From Brachynemurus nebulosus (lineage: Eukaryota; Arthropoda; Insecta; Neuroptera; Myrmeleontidae), in assembly GCA_035578155.1 (NCBI GenBank), contig JAPWDM010000003.1, forward strand, positions 65,092,142 to 65,156,141: a stretch of 64,000 bases of DNA, written 5' to 3'. Positions 33,176-46,161 of this stretch are shown piece by piece. A program made the position numbers and the translations under genes. The notes under the pieces were generated by a model. It was given only the letters and a program-made list of their open reading frames with translations. It had not been told where the DNA came from and made no database searches. Numbering within the stretch: position 1 is the first letter of the stretch; each line of letters begins with the position of its first letter.

Positions 33176-34839
33176 CTAGGAAAATATAAAAAATAAAGAT
33201 ATGTTAAACATTTTTTCATAAGGGGAGATTCGCTAAAAAAAAATCGATTTTCTTTCTTTTTAACTATGTTCCTTAAGGTGTTAGAAATATTCTCCTAAAA
33301 TTTTTTTGATGAAAAATCAAAAAGTTATGCGCATTTTGGTGCACGCACTTTACTATAATTCAATTAAAAAAAAAACTTTAAATGCTTTTTTCTCGGAAGT
33401 ACGTTTTTTAACATAGTTCCTCATGTATCTCAAAAATTATTTGAGATATCGACATAAATCAAAGTGCATATTATTCCTCGATACCGTTATTTTGGCAGGA
33501 ACTAAAATCTTCTGGTTCCGTAATATATTTTCAAAATGGCGGCTATTTATAGTCGAGAAAAAGCGGTGATTTTTGAAAATTTACTTTCAAAATGCGATTT
33601 CTCGCTGGTTTTTTTATTTTTGTCTTAGATCCTAGTTAGGGCCATAACTGTATATGTATATTTTCAGAAAATTCTTGATTTTTTGATTTTGGTCCAGTAG
33701 GGATTTCAGAACGCGAGGAATGATCAAGATGGGAAAATTTGGCAGTATCGACTTCAAAGCCAAGTATACTAAGTTCATTTTTGAATTTTTTTGTTATCTC
33801 AGGACATTTAGAAACAATTTTGTATATTTAGTTTTTTAATTAAATATTTATTTGTATAAAAAAAAAAAAATAGAAAAAGGTCACACATGGTTTTTGTAAA
33901 ACTTTGTTGTTTAGTCATTTTGGATGAATACATAGAGACGAAAAATTTTCTTCTTTGAAAAAAAAAAGGTTAAAACATATGTTTTATTCGAAAATGTCCA
34001 TATTCACCTGACAATCTATTGGGAAAATTAAGAAAGAGGAAATTGATTTACGAAGAAATAAGAATATCCGATTGTACGTATCCCATTGAAAAAGGGTTCA
34101 TTATTCTTTCAAGACGGAAAAAACGACTATTCGAACAAATATAAAACTGCTTACTATTTCGAATAGATACTAATAAAACTTATTTGACATTCTGTGCTTG
34201 TTTAATTCCCATTTTACCGACTGGGAATCGTTTTCATTAACTCATATAAATATTCAAATCACATCCCATTTACTCCTAATACAAGCGAGTACCACGATCG
34301 ATCTGTGACGGTTCTCATGTACGTAGAAGGTGAAACCAGAAGATATCGCTAGCCCGTATCGTGAAATGTGTTATCATCTTCTTATTCTAACTAACCTTTA
34401 ACTGGTTCAATAAATTCAAATAACGATTTTTTTTTTGTTTTTGCTCTTTTGTCTTACCACTAGTGCGACTACGGGAAAAGTTAAACTGGTTTATTGCCCT
34501 TTCGAATTGATTCGTACATACACACGTGTATATAAAGAATATTTTCCGTTTTATGTGTGGGAATTTCCACCACGTTTTTCCATGTCGAATTTTTTCCCCT
34601 CAATTTTATTTGATCATTAAATAACCATTGAAATTGGTTTTGGTACGTTGCCAAATTATTCAAGTGTCGAGATTTTATTTTAACTAGGATATATAGTTGC
34701 AGGACTGTAAACACTAGACGTAACTGGGATTAAAATAATATCCTGTGGGTAAATCCTTTGCATCAAAATTAATTTTTTTTTTTTAAAGAATCTGGAAAAT
34801 AGTAGATCATGCAATATAAAGTGACTATTTTAAAACACG
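33176..34839. other. Timeout intron, repeat-like, no exon seen
   Basis: This follows the acceptor CCTAG of the 33005-33175 exon on the minus strand. 33220-33880 has homopolymer-rich, repeat-like text. No further timeout exon was identified here. Confidence 0.5.
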
Positions 34840-35640
34840 AAGGCCGAACTCCTATCAAATCACTTTTGCTATCAAAATGACAAAATTGCTTTTAGTAATA
34901 GATTTAATTCACCAATAACTAGTCTTTTTTCGTGGTAAAAATAAAAGTAATGACTTCGAAAATCTGTAAACACTCTTCCAATTTCATCATTCCATCATTT
35001 TACTAACGTTGAAGAAGTTTAGTAAACTTATAGACGCTACCAAACAGGGCCGGCCACCAAGGGCAATATTTTGTAAAATTCAAGAGGATTCAAGGGAAAG
35101 AGAGGCCGGCATTTATACAACTGACGGGCAAAAAAAAAGGCTGGTAGACGATCAGAAAAAAAAAAGTTGCGGAATTTTTTTTTTTCGCCGGGGCGGAAGT
35201 TTTTCTTTTTGCCCGGGTCGACGTAAACGCTAGAGCGGGCGCTGTACCAAATTAAAAAATTGTTTTTCCTCAAATCAAGCCTTACGAAAGTAATTTAAAT
35301 TAAGGTAACTGATTGGACTAGAATCAACTGCGTGTGAACTTTTCATTTTTGCCACGAAAATGACAAAATTCCTCCCAGAAATGTGACTGATCCGACAGAA
35401 ATCTTTCTTCTAGCGGCTCTACATGCGTAATTTCAATACAAAATGAAAAAAATGACTTCGAAAACCTATAACCCGCTTCCAGTTCCATCATTCCATCATT
35501 ATACTTACGGTTTCTAACACATTATCGAATTAAAAAAGCTTTTTTCTCAAATCAAACCTTATCGAGATAATTATCTTTGCTACCAAAATGATGAAACTCC
35601 TTTAAAAGATTATAGCTGAAGGCTATACTCGATTTAGTCA
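34840..35640. repeat. Cluster of about 250-bp repeat units interrupted by a MITE
   Basis: Units with TTTGCTATCAAAATGACAAA, ACTTCGAAAA, CCGCTTCCAGTTCCATCATT and CTCAAATCAAGCCTTA occur at about 34840-35035, 35265-35520 and (partial) 35520-35620. They are related to 27840-28260. A GC-rich hAT-like insertion (35045-35243) splits the array. Confidence 0.6.
35045..35243. mobile_element. GC-rich hAT-like MITE
   Basis: It starts CAGGGCCGGCC and ends GCGGGCGCT. Flanks CTACCAAA (35037-35044) and GTACCAAA (35244-35251) match at 7 of 8 bases. Its composition contrasts sharply with the AT-rich surroundings. It is non-coding. Confidence 0.65.
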
Positions 35641-37795
35641 CCACACGAAAGTGTTCCCTGACGCAATTGTTATTTAGCTTGTGCGTTTATAGCAGGGAAA
35701 AATCTATTTAAAATGTTTATCATGCCCCATTATTAATATTAATAGTTATAATACATTTAAATTAATTTGGCACGAGTTCAACGCCAATGCTGGCTGGTGG
35801 AGAAAATGCAACGAGCCGTTTATTGAAAATTTAACGACCGGTCCCCCCCGAAAAAAACATTTTGTAGTGTTAAATTGAATCGAAAATTGAAATTTTCAAA
35901 TTGCTGTATATCCTAACAAACGACCTCGCTCGCATACTTGGTATAGTGATTTAGTGATCAATTGAACGGACATACTGCCATATTTTTGCTCTTTTGCACA
36001 TATTTATTTGTTTCAAGGCGAAAATTATCGTTGGCCATAAATAAGAAAATAACTACTGGTGAACATTAGAGAATAAATAACATTTTCGTATGCATATATT
36101 TTGAGGCTTTTACTATTGGCATATAAATCTTAGGTCTAGATAGAGAACGGTATACCGTAAATTGAGATGAAGCGGGATATAAGCGTGAATTGGGACAAAA
36201 TGAAAAAAGTTATTCATGAACTTGATTTAAAAATAGTAGACGTAAAGGCGAACAAATACCTTTCTTAAACTATTATAGTAAAATAATTGTCCTTTAGATA
36301 GCAATAGTGATTAAGCTTGAAGTTGGATAAAAAGTATTAAAAAATCAATTTAAACAGACATCTTCAGAGAGTGTTATCTAAAAACACTTAATTTTTAAAT
36401 TTTTACGTTTTACCTTTTTTTTAAAAAAAAAATCATGAGGACTTCATGAGCAAATCATGAGCGGTGAGCAGAGACAGCACACGGGTTAATAGAAACACTA
36501 AGTTAAGTATACAGGGATCAATGCGGGGTGATTAGAGACGGATAAAAATTATATTGAAACATACAACAGAGCAGCTTCAAGGCTATCAAATTATTTGAGA
36601 TTTTTGTAAACACATTAAACCTGATATTTCTCTACTTTATTAATTTTAGATTTTATGTTTATTTCTACACAAAATTATGAAGTATTATTTCCTCTTTGGA
36701 TGTGTAAATACAAAAAATTATGGTTTACACAAAAGGTCAGCCCTACTAATGTCTTAATTTCGTAAAAATAACCATACTCGCGTGAGTTTTTAATATATTA
36801 AAGAATAGGTATATATTCGTAAAAAAAAATACGGTATGAAATTTGAATTCGTGTCGATTCACTCCCATTTACGGTATCAAGGTTTATATTATGTTGCACT
36901 ATAATAAATAAATGGGGCCTCAATAGATAAATAGTTATTATACAATGTACATAAATTTCTTTACCCAACTAAAATAGAACAAATTATTTCGTATCCAGAG
37001 AGAATCTACGGGCCAATATTCATTGGCTCCACCGTTTATTTTGAAATGGTATACGGATGACCTAATAAAATAATCATTTTCATATAATATACTCACTTGG
37101 CAAGCCAATTTTCCAATCCAAATCGGATAAAAAACATAATAATATTGGAAAAAAATGTTTTTTACGAGGTGCAATTTCCAATAATATACAAAATATATAG
37201 TATAAATTTGAATCGAATATGTATTACGTATGATATGTAATATTTTCGAATTTAGGTAAATGATTTTCTAGAATTATCATCTCTGGAATTATTTGGAATT
37301 ATCTAAACTTTTCTATACAATAAATATACACACTATAATACTTAATAATTGTTAGTTATCAAACGAACAAATAAACAGAATCACATTGAGGAATATTTTT
37401 GTAGGTACATTTTGTGCTTTGATCGTCGAGAGCTAAGCAATAAAATACAGGGACGGACTAAGTCAACAATTTGTTGAATACTGCAATGAGATATAATATC
37501 ATTTTAATAATGTAATTGAGTATGCACAGTCATGTAAAACAATATTAAATATTTCCTTATAGTTACTGCAAAATTCTCCAAACGAATCACTAGTATATTT
37601 GTATGATAACATACATGTGAAATATTCACATTAATTCATATTTTCCCGAGGAAAATGGCGAATTCAATAACATGAAAATTGCTAATTAACTTAAATTTCA
37701 AAAACTTGTAATTTCATTATTTGACTTTATTTGGCGATAAACCTCAATATTAAGACCAGCAAAAAACCAAACAGAATTTTTTAACCAATCTTCAA
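35641..37795. other. No gene; possible transposon at 36152-36880
   Basis: This is AT-rich DNA. ATACCGTAAATTGAGATGAA at 36152 and, on the other strand near 36880, ATACCGTAAATGGGAGTGAA look like terminal inverted repeats of an about 730-bp element, but no clear target duplication was found. No exon was recognised. Confidence 0.4.
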
Positions 37796-37836
37796 CATGT
37801 CGACAGGTTTCGGTGTCTCAAAACACCATTATCAAG
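37796..37836 (-). repeat. Hairpin-GAAAC motif, second locus
   Basis: On the minus strand, CTTGATAAT is followed by a five-pair stem GGTGT/ACACC and then GAAACCTGTCGACATG. The arrangement matches the motifs at 3388-3425 and 46281-46454. See the finding on degenerate hammerhead-like motifs. Confidence 0.5.
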
Positions 37837-40800
37837 ACAAGAATATAAAAATCAATAAAATAAAATAAAAAATGAAAAAATTTAAAAAAATTTTTTCATA
37901 AACAAAAGAAACTAAGAGCCTTTTAGTTTGGATCAAAACCAATCAAATCAAACAATGTCAAATATAGCAACTTGTTGGTTGCAAAAAAGGAAATACGTAC
38001 ATCACTAAAAATGATATAAGAAAACGGAAATGTGAAACAACAAAAACATCTAAAGACCAAACTTGCAATAGAGAACAGAAAAAGTAAAAGAAGAAACGAA
38101 AAATCTTTTTTAGAAAAAAGCATCTATAAAAGCCACAAATCGCCTTATGAATCACCAGTTTTTAATTTTTTGGCAAAAATAGAGGTAACAATTTATTTAA
38201 ATTTCAAAATACTGGGTGAATGTAAATGTAATCGCTTGCAATAGACTCAGATCAACTTTCTTTAGGTACTAAGTTTTCTTTAAAAAAATTTACGTACAGT
38301 AAAAGTATATAATATTCAAATGGAAAAAAGCTATCTTTTAAATTAGCTGTACACTAATATTTTTTATGCTATGTAAGTAAAGTTAGTGTAATTATTATAA
38401 TAAAATTATTGTTTTTGATTAATTAATTTTTCTCTTTGGCGTGGGGAAGGGGGGTAAGGGAGCTCTAGGTATGATATTTAACCATTTGGAGCAAAACTTT
38501 CGATTAATGTCACTTATATAACAACACAGTCTACATTAAATTTGTAAATGGCACTTGAGAAGTTACCATTCTATTGAACTGAATTAAGTATTAATGTATC
38601 TTACAGATAGATACATATATATAAAATTTAATTAAACATTTAAGAGGAGCATCACACAGAATGGCATGTATGCTTAATATGAGCGCTGTGCATTCACAAA
38701 GTCACATTACAGAATCAAATTAATTCAGTGGCGGACTGTGTAAAAAATTACAAGATGCGCTGTATTTGGTCAGCACTATACTTATGATAATTGATAACAT
38801 TATCAAAGTTAATTCAGACGACCATGATGCCGTTGAATGTATTAAAATTAGAGGAGATATAAAATTCGATTTTTGATAAAATTATTCGGAATAATTTTTA
38901 TTTCTTTGCATACGTTAATCACTTAAGTGTATATTCGTCACTGAATATGCCCGTTTAACTTTTCCATTTGCTGCAATCTCTTCGAACCAAAATGAAATTG
39001 TAATTGATTGTGTAAGTTCAAAGTTCCGAATCGCTCTGTGTCTCTGTTTCGATGTGTCTGTGTGTATGTATATACTAATGAATTAGTAACTAGCATTCAG
39101 TCTAATCAGAGCCCTACAGTTAGGTTTGGTGAGAGAGAGTATCTCTATTCAAATAGATGCATTTCATTTTATATATTAATGATATGTATTTATACTGTGG
39201 ATATGAATTGATCAGTGCTTAACAAATGTATTATGGTTTGTACTTACATGAAGGGACATTTGATTGTACCCGCCAAAAAAATATTTGGATAAAATCGGAG
39301 ATACAGAAGTTTCAATTTTGTCCTAAACACTTCTCCAAAATTTTTAGTATAGCAAATAAGTATTTGATTGTAGGTACTTTTATTTTCTCCTGGAAAGTAT
39401 GTATGATAACTATACCAATTTGAGCGTATGAGATTTCCGCCGGGTTTTTACGTTTTAGGACCTAAGAAACCCAGAACACCAAGGATTCGAATGTAAATAC
39501 TCCGAGCTTGGACTCTTTGACGTCTAAATAAATGAATATCTTCATAGATCTACTGGCACTAGAGAAATGAAATCAGACTCAAAAAAAAACAAAATTTTGG
39601 CACAATTTGGTCAGCGGTTCTAAAAAGTCATCGCCATCTCTAATTTTTTGAAAATTTGAAAGATTTTAGGTTTTTCGATTTTCTCCAGACCTTGATTATG
39701 AAAATCTATAAAACTTAGAAAAAACTTATAACAAAAAGTCCCAATTATTTTAAAGGCGAAAATTTTTTTCATAGGTCACGTGACTTAGGAGAATTTTGAT
39801 TATTTTGTATCTATTATTTCTCCAAATCTTCCCTTACCAAAGATTAAAAAATTTGCAATTTTGCAGCAAAGTATTAGTTGAAGCGTACTTCCAAACGACA
39901 TTTTTCTCAAAATTGCGCTTTCTTGTATATGTGTAACGCAAATGACTCCAATTATCTCTTCGAAATGAAAATACAAATATCTGCTTCAAATGCCAGAATT
40001 AGACTGACTTTTATATTATTATTTTAGGTGCTAGGAAAACTCTTTTATTCTTATATTTACACGACAACCTGTATGAATTTTCAAAATTATAAAATTTGCA
40101 TTTTCACGGCAATCTTGTGCCGGTTACATATGTATTAATCCCGTATCAGTTATTGGCCCCAAACGAGATCGAAAACGAGACGAAGAAAGCCTATAACTGC
40201 ATTGTCAGCTTTTCTTTTTACACAATATGCACAGTACAAACTCCTGTGCCAGTTTTGTGCCGTACTGTATTTTTACTATTTACGAAGCAATAAAAATAAA
40301 AGTGTTTGATTCGATTCTTGCGAATGTATATTTAAATGAGTCTAAAAGTGAAACCGAATTATTGCCAGTCCTGAATTAATAATGAGCTCAAGTTCGAATA
40401 TTTGGTTTTCTCGTTGTAATGTGATCCCTTCTTATACGCGGCGAGGAAAGGGGTTCCACCTTTACGCATTCGTCCCCTCCAATATACAAACAAAAGTACC
40501 TAACAAAAGTTTATTTTCATTAAAATGGTCAAACACTATTGAATTTGGCAAATATAAATAGTACAACTCCATTAAAAGCGCCCCCAATCCCTAAATTATT
40601 TTTTAATTTATCGATTCGTCGTGTTTAAATTATTTTCAATTTCGAAAAAAAAAAAATAGAAAACCAACTAAAGTGCTTTATACGGACCACAATATTTCGA
40701 ATTGACTTCTTAATTGCCTGTGTACCCTAATGTAAAAAAAGTCATTTAAAATATGCCATTGGGGTTGGTTACTAGCGACATCTTTACACCCCCGTCTTGT

Positions 40801-41639
40801 TCAAGAAATAAATTTATGTAAGGCGAATATCTAGTAGTGAGCTTTGAATAAGAAAAATTCATAGAATTCTCATTGCTACCACGTTGAACAAGTCATTCAA
40901 TTCTAAACCATCCTGAAGTAATTCTTATTTTATACGTGCACCTTACCTACCTACGGGGATGCTTTTGTACGAGGGGTTGTTTATTTCGTTAAAGCAAGTC
41001 AGTCACTCGACTTTTACGAAGGAATCTATTTTTTATCACCCTTCATGGGTGATGATATAAGAACACGGTGTAGTCGGAAAAAAAGGTGAATGAAATAACA
41101 GACAACCTTTTGGACTGTTGAAACAGTCCCCAGTCGTCTTGGAAAATGCATGCCATTCATTGCGAGCGTTGATGAAAATTCTATTTACTTCTTAACGCAC
41201 TTTTCCGTTTTTCCGTCTTGATGCGTTTCTCTCTTTTTGCCGCTACCGCAATGGAAGTTCATTATTTTATGCATGAATTCATTGCAACTGTTTTTATCGT
41301 GTTTAAGCCTTGAATAATATATAGTATTCATTGCATGAAAAATATTTGTTTTTTTATTTGTTGTTTTCCCGGGAAATTCTTGAGAAATCTTCGATTTTCT
41401 TAAGTTTTCTCGTTAAACTCTAACTTATAATTATCTCCGGGGTAGCCATACAGTATTTAGCGTCATTTTTACATCAAAAGTATCTGTTTTTATACACTAT
41501 TAACAGATAGTAAGTGTTATTTTTGTGACCTCTGATGTAGTTTGAAAGTTCAAGGCTGAAAGTCGAGCGGATCAAAAGCAGGGTTTGTTATGCAAAGTTG
41601 ATTTACGGGAATTTGAAACAAATTTCGTATAGTTAAGAG
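37837..41639. other. Repeat-poor AT-rich stretch, no gene supported
   Basis: The short ORFs (for example 38032-38244 +, 40096-40293 +) show no domain, conserved splice context or codon bias. 39420-40140 has repeat-like, GC-moderate text of unknown class. No RNA gene was recognised. Confidence 0.45.
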
Positions 41640-42118
41640 CAGTAATGTCGCATAATTAATCGATTAATCGGTTTAGCTGACTAATTTTGTTTACATTTAG
41701 TCATTTTTTAATCGACTATTCTATCGTCGATATAATGACTAAAATGATTAAATTTTTTTAAATTACTAAAAACGACTAATTTAACAATTTTTTTATATTA
41801 TTTATTGGATTTTAAAAAATTAAAACTAAAAAATTTTCTATTTGTATGATTTTTCACTTTTATGTGACTAACACAATGTCATATTCCATAGTTTTTTTTT
41901 CTTAAAAGAAAAATTTTAAAAGTCAATAATTAAATTAAAAAGAAAACCTCGTTTTTGACAGAGTTACATAGGTTACCCTCCTATTCATGAATTAGATTAA
42001 AAATTTAGTCGGTTAGTCGACTATTACATGATCGATATTTTCGACTAATGACTAATTTTGTCTGAAAAACAATTTTAGTCGATTAATCGACTAACTGCTT
42101 CTCGGTTTGACATCACTA
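41640..42118. mobile_element. hAT MITE (TAGTCGATTAATCG family), copy B
   Basis: The ends CAGTAATGTCG and TGACATCACTA are flanked by identical 8-bp duplications GTTAAGAG (41632-41639 and 42119-42126). The interior matches copy A at 25229-25697 in reverse orientation, including ACATAGGTTACCC next to CCTATTCATGAA. Confidence 0.93.
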
Positions 42119-42126
42119 GTTAAGAG

Positions 42127-42607
42127 TAGGATGATTCCCATGGAAACGATTTAACAATTCGAAACAAATGGTAATTTTTTATGGAACCACGATATTTCAA
42201 CAAAATTGTGATTTTACCACTTTTGCTATAGAATCGCTTCAACTTTACCACTTTTGGTATACATAGAAAGATGAATAAAATTACTGAAGAGGTAAATTGA
42301 TCTCGACTAACTGTAAATCCGAAATAATATATTAACGCTTTTAAACAAACCATATAGAAAAATTTTTTTGTCTCAAAATGCCAGACTATTTACTGCCACT
42401 GATAAGTGCAATAGATAAGGTTAGAAAAAAAGAAAAAGAAAAAAAAATCAAAGATCCCAACATCAAAAAAGTGAAGCCTAGGAATTTATAAAATATAAAT
42501 TATACTAAACTATGTTGATAAAATTGAACATTATTTAGAATTATACCGTATTTCGGAAAATCTTGCACAGATAGCGACACCTGTACCAGTGAATGAATAC
42601 ATACGTA
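42127..42607. other. AT-rich spacer between two MITEs
   Basis: No ORF with a recognisable domain, no terminal repeat and no RNA signal was seen between the hAT MITE and the mariner element. Confidence 0.5.
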
Positions 42608-43143
42608 GGGTGCGCCATAAGTTCTCGGCCTGAGTATTAAAAAAAAAAAAAAAAACAGAGAGAACAGTGAAAAGAATTTATTTTTCTATATAACCTCCCT
42701 CTATTTCAATACACTTATTATAAGGTGGAATAAGCATCTCTATGCCTTTATAATAATAAGCAAATTCTTTGTAGCGATTCTACAAGAACGATGTTTTCGG
42801 AAGTGATCGAATCTGCCGGACGTCCAGAACGATCATCGCCGTTGAGGGACTCGTACCACAAACGAAACCTTTGGCACGGCTTGACCGTATACACCATTCA
42901 ATCTGTCCATAATTTTTTCTGGAGTTTGTCCTTCTTTTGTCAGAAACTTTTTGACAACACGATATTCAATTTTTGAAACGGTCGACATATTGAGTTTACA
43001 CTTTTACAACAGAATAAATAAAACACATGTAAACTCGTCCACTGCGTTTATGATTACTAGAGACTTAATACTTTCTGTGAGTATAAATTTCGTCACCTTT
43101 AAATAAGTTTAATCATGTTAGGTCGGGAACTTATGGCGCACCC
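42608..43143 (-). mobile_element. Internally deleted mariner element
   Basis: The ends GGGTGCGCCATAAGTTC and GAACTTATGGCGCACCC are perfect inverted repeats (about 25 bp with mismatches). The left flank is TA; the right flank is CAGGTA, so the TA duplication is not clean there. The minus strand holds the start and end of a mariner transposase with the middle missing. Confidence 0.88.
42678..42988 (-). pseudogene. Deleted mariner transposase
   Basis: The frame opens MSTVSKIEYRVVKKFLTKEG, then PEKIMDRLNGVYG, the helix-turn-helix DNA-binding part. Next comes SGRPADSITSENI, the linker motif, in another frame. A final piece, GIEMLIPPYNKCIEIEGGYI, corresponds to the mariner transposase C-terminus. 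The whole DDD/DDE catalytic core is deleted and frames are shifted, so it is inactive. Confidence 0.82.
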
Positions 43144-43804
43144 CAGGTACATATTACAGTATTTTGAGTTAATACCTTCAGCCTTGGAAGAAACAACCTT
43201 TCTGTAAATACAATGGTAATAATTTAATCGGTAAAGTTAATCTAGTTTTCAGAATTGTAACAAAATTTGGCTACAATTCAAACAAATTATACACTTTTAA
43301 ATAAATATTATAATACATATTTGTAAGATTGTGATTCTGAAACGCATAACTCCACGGCAAATTTTGATTTCATTAAATAAATCAATATGGTAAGTTTTTG
43401 ATTTTACAAAATTAGTCTCGCTCCTGATACGAATTAATTACTAATAAATACAAATGAGTAGACTGCGTACTATAGTAGCACCTTACGTTTTACCAATTCA
43501 TCTTCACACACATTCGTACTCTCTGCAGACAATATCAGACAACTACTCTAAAATGCAACATTTTGTCTAAGTTTAGAAATTAAACATAAAATTTAACAAT
43601 TCATTATATTCGAATTATTGCGAACAATATACGCAGCAGCAACGAACTGACGGAGTCAGCCGAGACTTACAGCACCGAACTACACAAAATATTTACTTAA
43701 ACATTTCCACCACTTGGTGCAGACATTTAAGTTTTGACAGGGTGTCATCCGTGCACCCATCGGGCAACCCATCGTTGTCGGCAGTAGTGGTTTGAGTGAG
43801 GATA
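43144..43804. other. Intergenic or intronic, no gene supported
   Basis: AT-rich DNA between the mariner element and the Harbinger-like foldback element. No coding block was recognised. Confidence 0.5.
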
Positions 43805-43807
43805 TTA

Positions 43808-45296
43808 AGCCGGTTCTACACGATGCTACGAACACCTTCCAACATTGGACGTTTGATGATTCGTCGTATCGTGTGGCCGTTTAGTACGGTGCAGTTATTC
43901 AAAAAAAACGGCCTAACCTCAACATCCAAAGTAACAGTTTCATTCCAACTCCAAATTGTTCTATACAGTCCACATATTGTTTGGCAAAAAGTTACACCAT
44001 TTTGAGCGTCGGGTTTTGGAAGGAGGGGGGTAGAAGTAGGCAAATTAACGGATTTCATCAGTTTTTTTTAAATATTTCGGAAATTATGGGTCATATACAA
44101 AAATAATCTACATTAAATTGCGAACAAAAATGGTCCTGTGCATAATATTGCTAAAGTGAACAGTTCCAGAGTTACGGAAGGTGTAAAAGTAGCAATTTTT
44201 AGTATTTTTAGCCGCTAGTGCAGCTATCACCAGGAGTAGCAGTGGCTGAATAAGAAGAAGAATCCGCTCGAGTGGGGGTGGAAGAAGCTTGACGAACACC
44301 TGTAACTCCCGAGGAATTACTTTCCCTCATAGTGTGCGCTTGCAAGGACGAATGCGTCCGTAACTGCGAATGCAGAAAGAGTGGTCTAAACTGCTCAAGC
44401 ATATGCGGTAATTGCTCAGGCCTAGGATGTGATAACAGAGGTACGAACATCATAGACGAAGATTTAGAAGAGGAGGGTGCTATGCTTGACGAGGACTAAT
44501 CGCAATTTCCTGTTACAAAACACAATCCTGCATAAAAAAAATTAGTTTCCTACATGTGTCACATTTTTTCAAAAAAATCTAAAAATTCTAAAAATTGCTA
44601 CTTTTACACCCTCAATAACTCTGGAACTCTTCACTTCAGCAAGATTATGCATAGGACTATTTTTGTTCGCAATTTATTGTAGATTATTTTTGTATAGGCA
44701 CTTTTTGCGCTAGACTGTAAAAAGAAATATTTTAAAAAAAACTGAGGAAAATCGTTAATTTGCTTACTTCTACCCTCCTCCCCCCCAAACCCGACGCTCA
44801 AAATGGTGTAACTTTTTACCAAACAATATGTGGACTGTATAGAACAATTTGGAGTCGGAGTGAAACTGTTACTTTGAATGTTGAGGTTTGGGTCTAATTG
44901 CACTGTACTAGTTGTTCGAACCCACAAGCATCCAATGTCGAGCGTCGAATGTTCGCATTTGGCCATGTTCCAACCGATATCGGTGTTCTTGCACCGAGTC
45001 AAAGGGATGCTTCGAACGTTTGAAGGACAATGTTCGTTGGTTCGACTCAAAGGCTACACGACTCGTTCATATAGAGAGAGACAACATTAGTGTATAACAT
45101 TAGGGATAACATCAGACAGATAATATCCTCGTCCACTGAATAAACGTTTGTACCAACACATCATCATATGTATTGGATCAAACATTCGATTCACCGTGTA
45201 GCAGGAACGTTCGCAGCACCAACTATCGAACTTACTTGCATCAAACGTTCGATCGAACGTTGGAAGAAGCGTTCGTAGCATCGTGTAGAACCGGCT
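43808..45296. mobile_element. Harbinger-like foldback element
   Basis: The terminal repeats AGCCGGTTCTACACGATGCT (continuing ACGAAC) at both ends are flanked by TTA (43805-43807 and 45297-45299). The whole element is nearly a palindrome: the left arm (to about 44212) pairs with the right arm (from about 44577), which carries extra sequence near its outer end. The loop of about 360 bp is GC-rich and holds an ORF. The TTA duplication supports PIF/Harbinger, but no transposase is present. The long ORFs within the arms (44631-45050 -, 44878-45090 +) are palindrome by-products. Confidence 0.8.
44208..44508 (-). CDS. Serine-rich ORF in the foldback loop, unknown
   Basis: After an acceptor-like GCGATTAG on the minus strand, an open frame of about 100 codons runs to TAA. 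It starts SSSIAPSSSKSSS, continues with PEQLPHMLEQFRPLFLHSQL and ends in a serine/threonine-rich tail (PTRADSSSYSATATPGDS). I do not recognise a domain. Its base composition differs from that of the window. It could be the last exon of the element's own accessory protein (Harbinger elements often carry a MADF/Myb-like second gene) or a captured host exon. It may equally be non-coding. Confidence 0.35.
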
Positions 45297-45299
45297 TTA

Positions 45300-46160
45300 T
45301 ACAAAATACATATAGACGCAGCGATATCGTAGTGACATCTTGCGGCGGATGATGTTGGAAAAGGGTGAGAGTGAGAGAGGTACGCGTACAATGATGATGA
45401 TGAAATTCTTCATTTCAAATTCACTACTTACTGATGACTTATGGGTTCGTTGGTTCGTTCAATTCCCCCCTCGATATTTATAACAAGGAGATATGTGGAT
45501 CCTTCATCGTTTCCCCGTTTAATAAATGCGGGATCAACTGTCGCCTAGTGTCGTTTTAATTGATTGCGTTACCAGTATCGAGGAGGAAATTTATATCAAA
45601 TACAGTTTCAATTTCAGGCCTCACCTTACGTCCCTTTCTGTCGTTAGATTGTTAGGATGTCATTGCAATAAGTGGATCTCTATAGTACGGGTTTGGTTTT
45701 TGATAGTAATTATGAAACTATCATCATGTTCTGGAATAATGTTTTGTCTTAGGAATTTATAGTGAAAGTTAAGGGCGGATGACGGTAATTATTGGAAAAT
45801 AATTGCTTAGACGGTGATAATTCAATTTGTTTAGATGAATTGTTAGTTTTCATAGTACAGTAGGAACAAAAAAAAAATTGGGGTTCAATGTATGCATATC
45901 AAGTCATATTAATCACCGGCAAAGTGTTCGGGCATTAATAATAATGCATTTCAGATCCGGCATAGATATAGATAATTGAAAATTATGAAATTTTAAAAAA
46001 AATAATTTAAATGCTATTTAAACTGTGTGAAATAATATGACATCAGGAGTGCTGTGAACAAATAAATCAAATTACAACAGTACAATATAGCTGTTTGTCT
46101 TTTTCTACAAATATGAATGTGTTTAAACTTTGGGGTTATTCCAACTGCAGGTAAAATTTA
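45300..46160. other. No gene supported
   Basis: A 78-codon ORF at 45526-45762 (+) lies in somewhat GC-richer DNA but has no recognisable domain or splice support. The remainder is AT-rich. Confidence 0.45.
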
Positions 46161-46161
46161 G

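Noticed and set aside
44631..45050. 139-codon minus-strand ORF
   Set aside because: It runs through one arm of the foldback element; the mirror arm has shifted frames and the protein has no recognisable family.
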